Below are positions 62,561 to 64,000 of a DNA stretch of 64,000 nucleotides, in pieces. Location of the stretch: NCBI RefSeq assembly GCF_022539505.1, contig NC_061508.1, forward strand, positions 64,613,754-64,677,753, in the 5' to 3' direction. Source of the DNA: Lolium rigidum. Its lineage: Eukaryota > Streptophyta > Magnoliopsida > Poales > Poaceae. The translations under genes were made by a program, and so were the position numbers. Position 1 is the stretch's first letter; the number at the start of each line of letters is the position of its first letter. Below the pieces are notes generated by a model. The model ran no database searches. It saw nothing but the letters and a program-made list of their open reading frames with translations, and had not been told where the DNA came from.

Positions 62561-64000
62561 ATTAAACAAGAAAACTATAATGAAACTAGTATATAAACAA
62601 ACACATATGTTTAGAGTACTAAAAACAGTGTGAGAGTGCTAGTAAACTACTGACATCAAATGTTTCAACAAGGTATTAAATAAGCCAAGGAGACAATAAG
62701 CAAGGAAAAGCCAATAATAACCCAAAGACAGCAATTAGCAACTTTTGACATATTTAGGCAATAGACTTACAAAGCAGCGAACCAGCTAGATGTTCATCAC
62801 ACAAGCAATAGGACTCTTCCTATTGCGAAATTGGTGACCGACAAGAACATGTACAGTAGCTAAGTTCCACTATATGAGCTATTATTCTTGTTGTTACAAA
62901 AAATATGAGTTAATATTGGTTCCATATTTCATGTCGGTTTTCAACAAGCAACAACAATTGCAGGAAGCTTCCCTGCATGCTCAGCTTCTGCCTAATCACT
63001 ACATAAACACATGGTTCAATACAATGTATGCTCCAATGTGGATGCTTACATGGTGTGATTGACCAAGGGCTTGAGAGCATCTCTGCTTGACGCGTGCGAT
63101 GGAGGTGTAGCCCCAACATCCGTCCTGTGTTGCATACATATTTACACATCAATCAGATATCCAGTTGAAAAAATCCAGAAGCAAAGACCAAAAAGAACAT
63201 ATTCTTTTGATTGTTCTTCCCCAAAAAAAGATGAACGAATCCCTAGATCCTGGTATCAAGTTCTCTATTATAGACCATGACATGCAGCTTCAACTTCAAG
63301 TATATATTATTTATGATGTTCAATGTAGTGAAAAAATAAGAAAGAAACACAAGATCTTTCCAAGTGTGAGAAGAAAAAAACAACCATATTTATAGCATTG
63401 TCGATTCCATGATACTATGAGTGGCAGTAGATGAATCCAAACAACAGTATAACCCACTTGCAGATAGATTAAGATAGTGGCAGTGGAACAAACTTCAAGT
63501 TGCCGATAGACAAATAACATCTAAAGAAATTTCAGTACATTGTACTATTACCAGGCAAAGTTGGTAAATCATGGTTAGTTATTTGTGAAACTAAGCCTAT
63601 CATTAACACTTTTGTAGCTAAGGATAAATCCACGACCAGCGTACCTAATCACATCTTTGGTGAGTAACAAACAACAAAAGGGTAAGTTGTAACATTCATG
63701 TTTGTTTGATTTGCAGGCTAAAAGGCACAAAGTGGTCTTCAACTTGAGAACCACCCACCACTTCTATAAGTCACATAAAAGTGGCTAGACCAACGGCCAT
63801 TGGTATGCACATGAACAATATAAGAATATGTCAATTTAGCTTATAAGATAGAACACGACAAAGATAAAATGCAAATACAAAAGACAAGCTTCACTATGGC
63901 TAATACATGTATGCCAAATAAATACAACATATGAACACTGAATATTTGACCATACCTGAGATAGTTAATACACTAATTAAGTATGTACTAGTATAGCAGT
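62561..64000. other. AT-rich intergenic stretch, nothing assigned
   Basis: No gene, RNA or transposon end recognised. Short frames at 62874-63062 and 63165-63395 show no known motif. Confidence 0.3.

Noticed and set aside
1..64000. tRNA, rRNA, riboswitch or bacterial-type operon
   Set aside because: No cloverleaf, rRNA-like stretch, Shine-Dalgarno-led gene string or terminator was recognised; the window is eukaryotic nuclear DNA.

Overview
This 64 kb window is plant nuclear DNA, and its repeats point to a pooid (temperate) grass, most likely Triticeae or a close relative. Evidence: GT-AG introns, two GC-rich grass-type TRICHOME BIREFRINGENCE-LIKE genes, dense nested LTR retrotransposons, CACTA, hAT, Stowaway and PIF/Harbinger-type DNA transposons, and L1-like LINEs. 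One run of Ns (10480-10577) shows it comes from a draft assembly. I see no bacterial operon, CRISPR array, rRNA or tRNA gene.

Only two loci look like intact ordinary host genes. Both are on the minus strand and both are TBL-type (DUF231/PC-esterase) polysaccharide O-acetyltransferases: 22443-23857 (430 aa) and 28884-30585 (445 aa). Each has two exons with one phase-1 intron at the equivalent position, so they are a tandem paralog pair. Everything else recognisable as host coding sequence is broken or fragmentary: a kinesin-like exon chain (3796-4600) split by a Copia element, an SYF1-like HAT-repeat piece (about 41815-42200), a B3-domain fragment inside a transposon (31422-32007), and one ankyrin-repeat exon (61116-61251).

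Layout. 1-675: LINE tail. 1638-1803: hAT MITE. 2474-3645: Harbinger-like element with an acidic ORF. 4601-8213: complete but gag-less Copia element with identical 124-bp LTRs. 9426-18235: nest of Gypsy fragments on both sides of the gap, holding a CACTA element (13598-15229) and a solo LTR (16305-17744). 18236-22337: right part of a second CACTA with a TNP2 remnant and a spliced second ORF. 22443-30585: TBL pair, with a second acidic-ORF Harbinger-like element, a hAT element, a perfect inverted repeat, a LINE piece and a fifth Harbinger-like remnant between the genes. 30940-32378: Harbinger-like element carrying a B3 fragment. 32552-41810: related repeat units separated by an LTR, LINE tails and a broken Harbinger transposase locus. 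41800-48290: gene fragment, short duplications and AT-rich DNA. 48306-55704: full-length LINE with two open, overlapping ORFs and a 16-bp target-site duplication. 55721-64000: AT-rich DNA with a roughly 650-bp duplicated unit, a Stowaway MITE and a second LINE tail.

The most notable features are the apparently intact LINE, the recent-looking defective Copia element, and a transposon family present five times in about 40 kb whose members carry different cargo: an acidic ORF shared by two copies, a coiled-coil ORF, a B3 fragment, and the transposase itself. All family assignments were made by reading the sequence; no database search was run.
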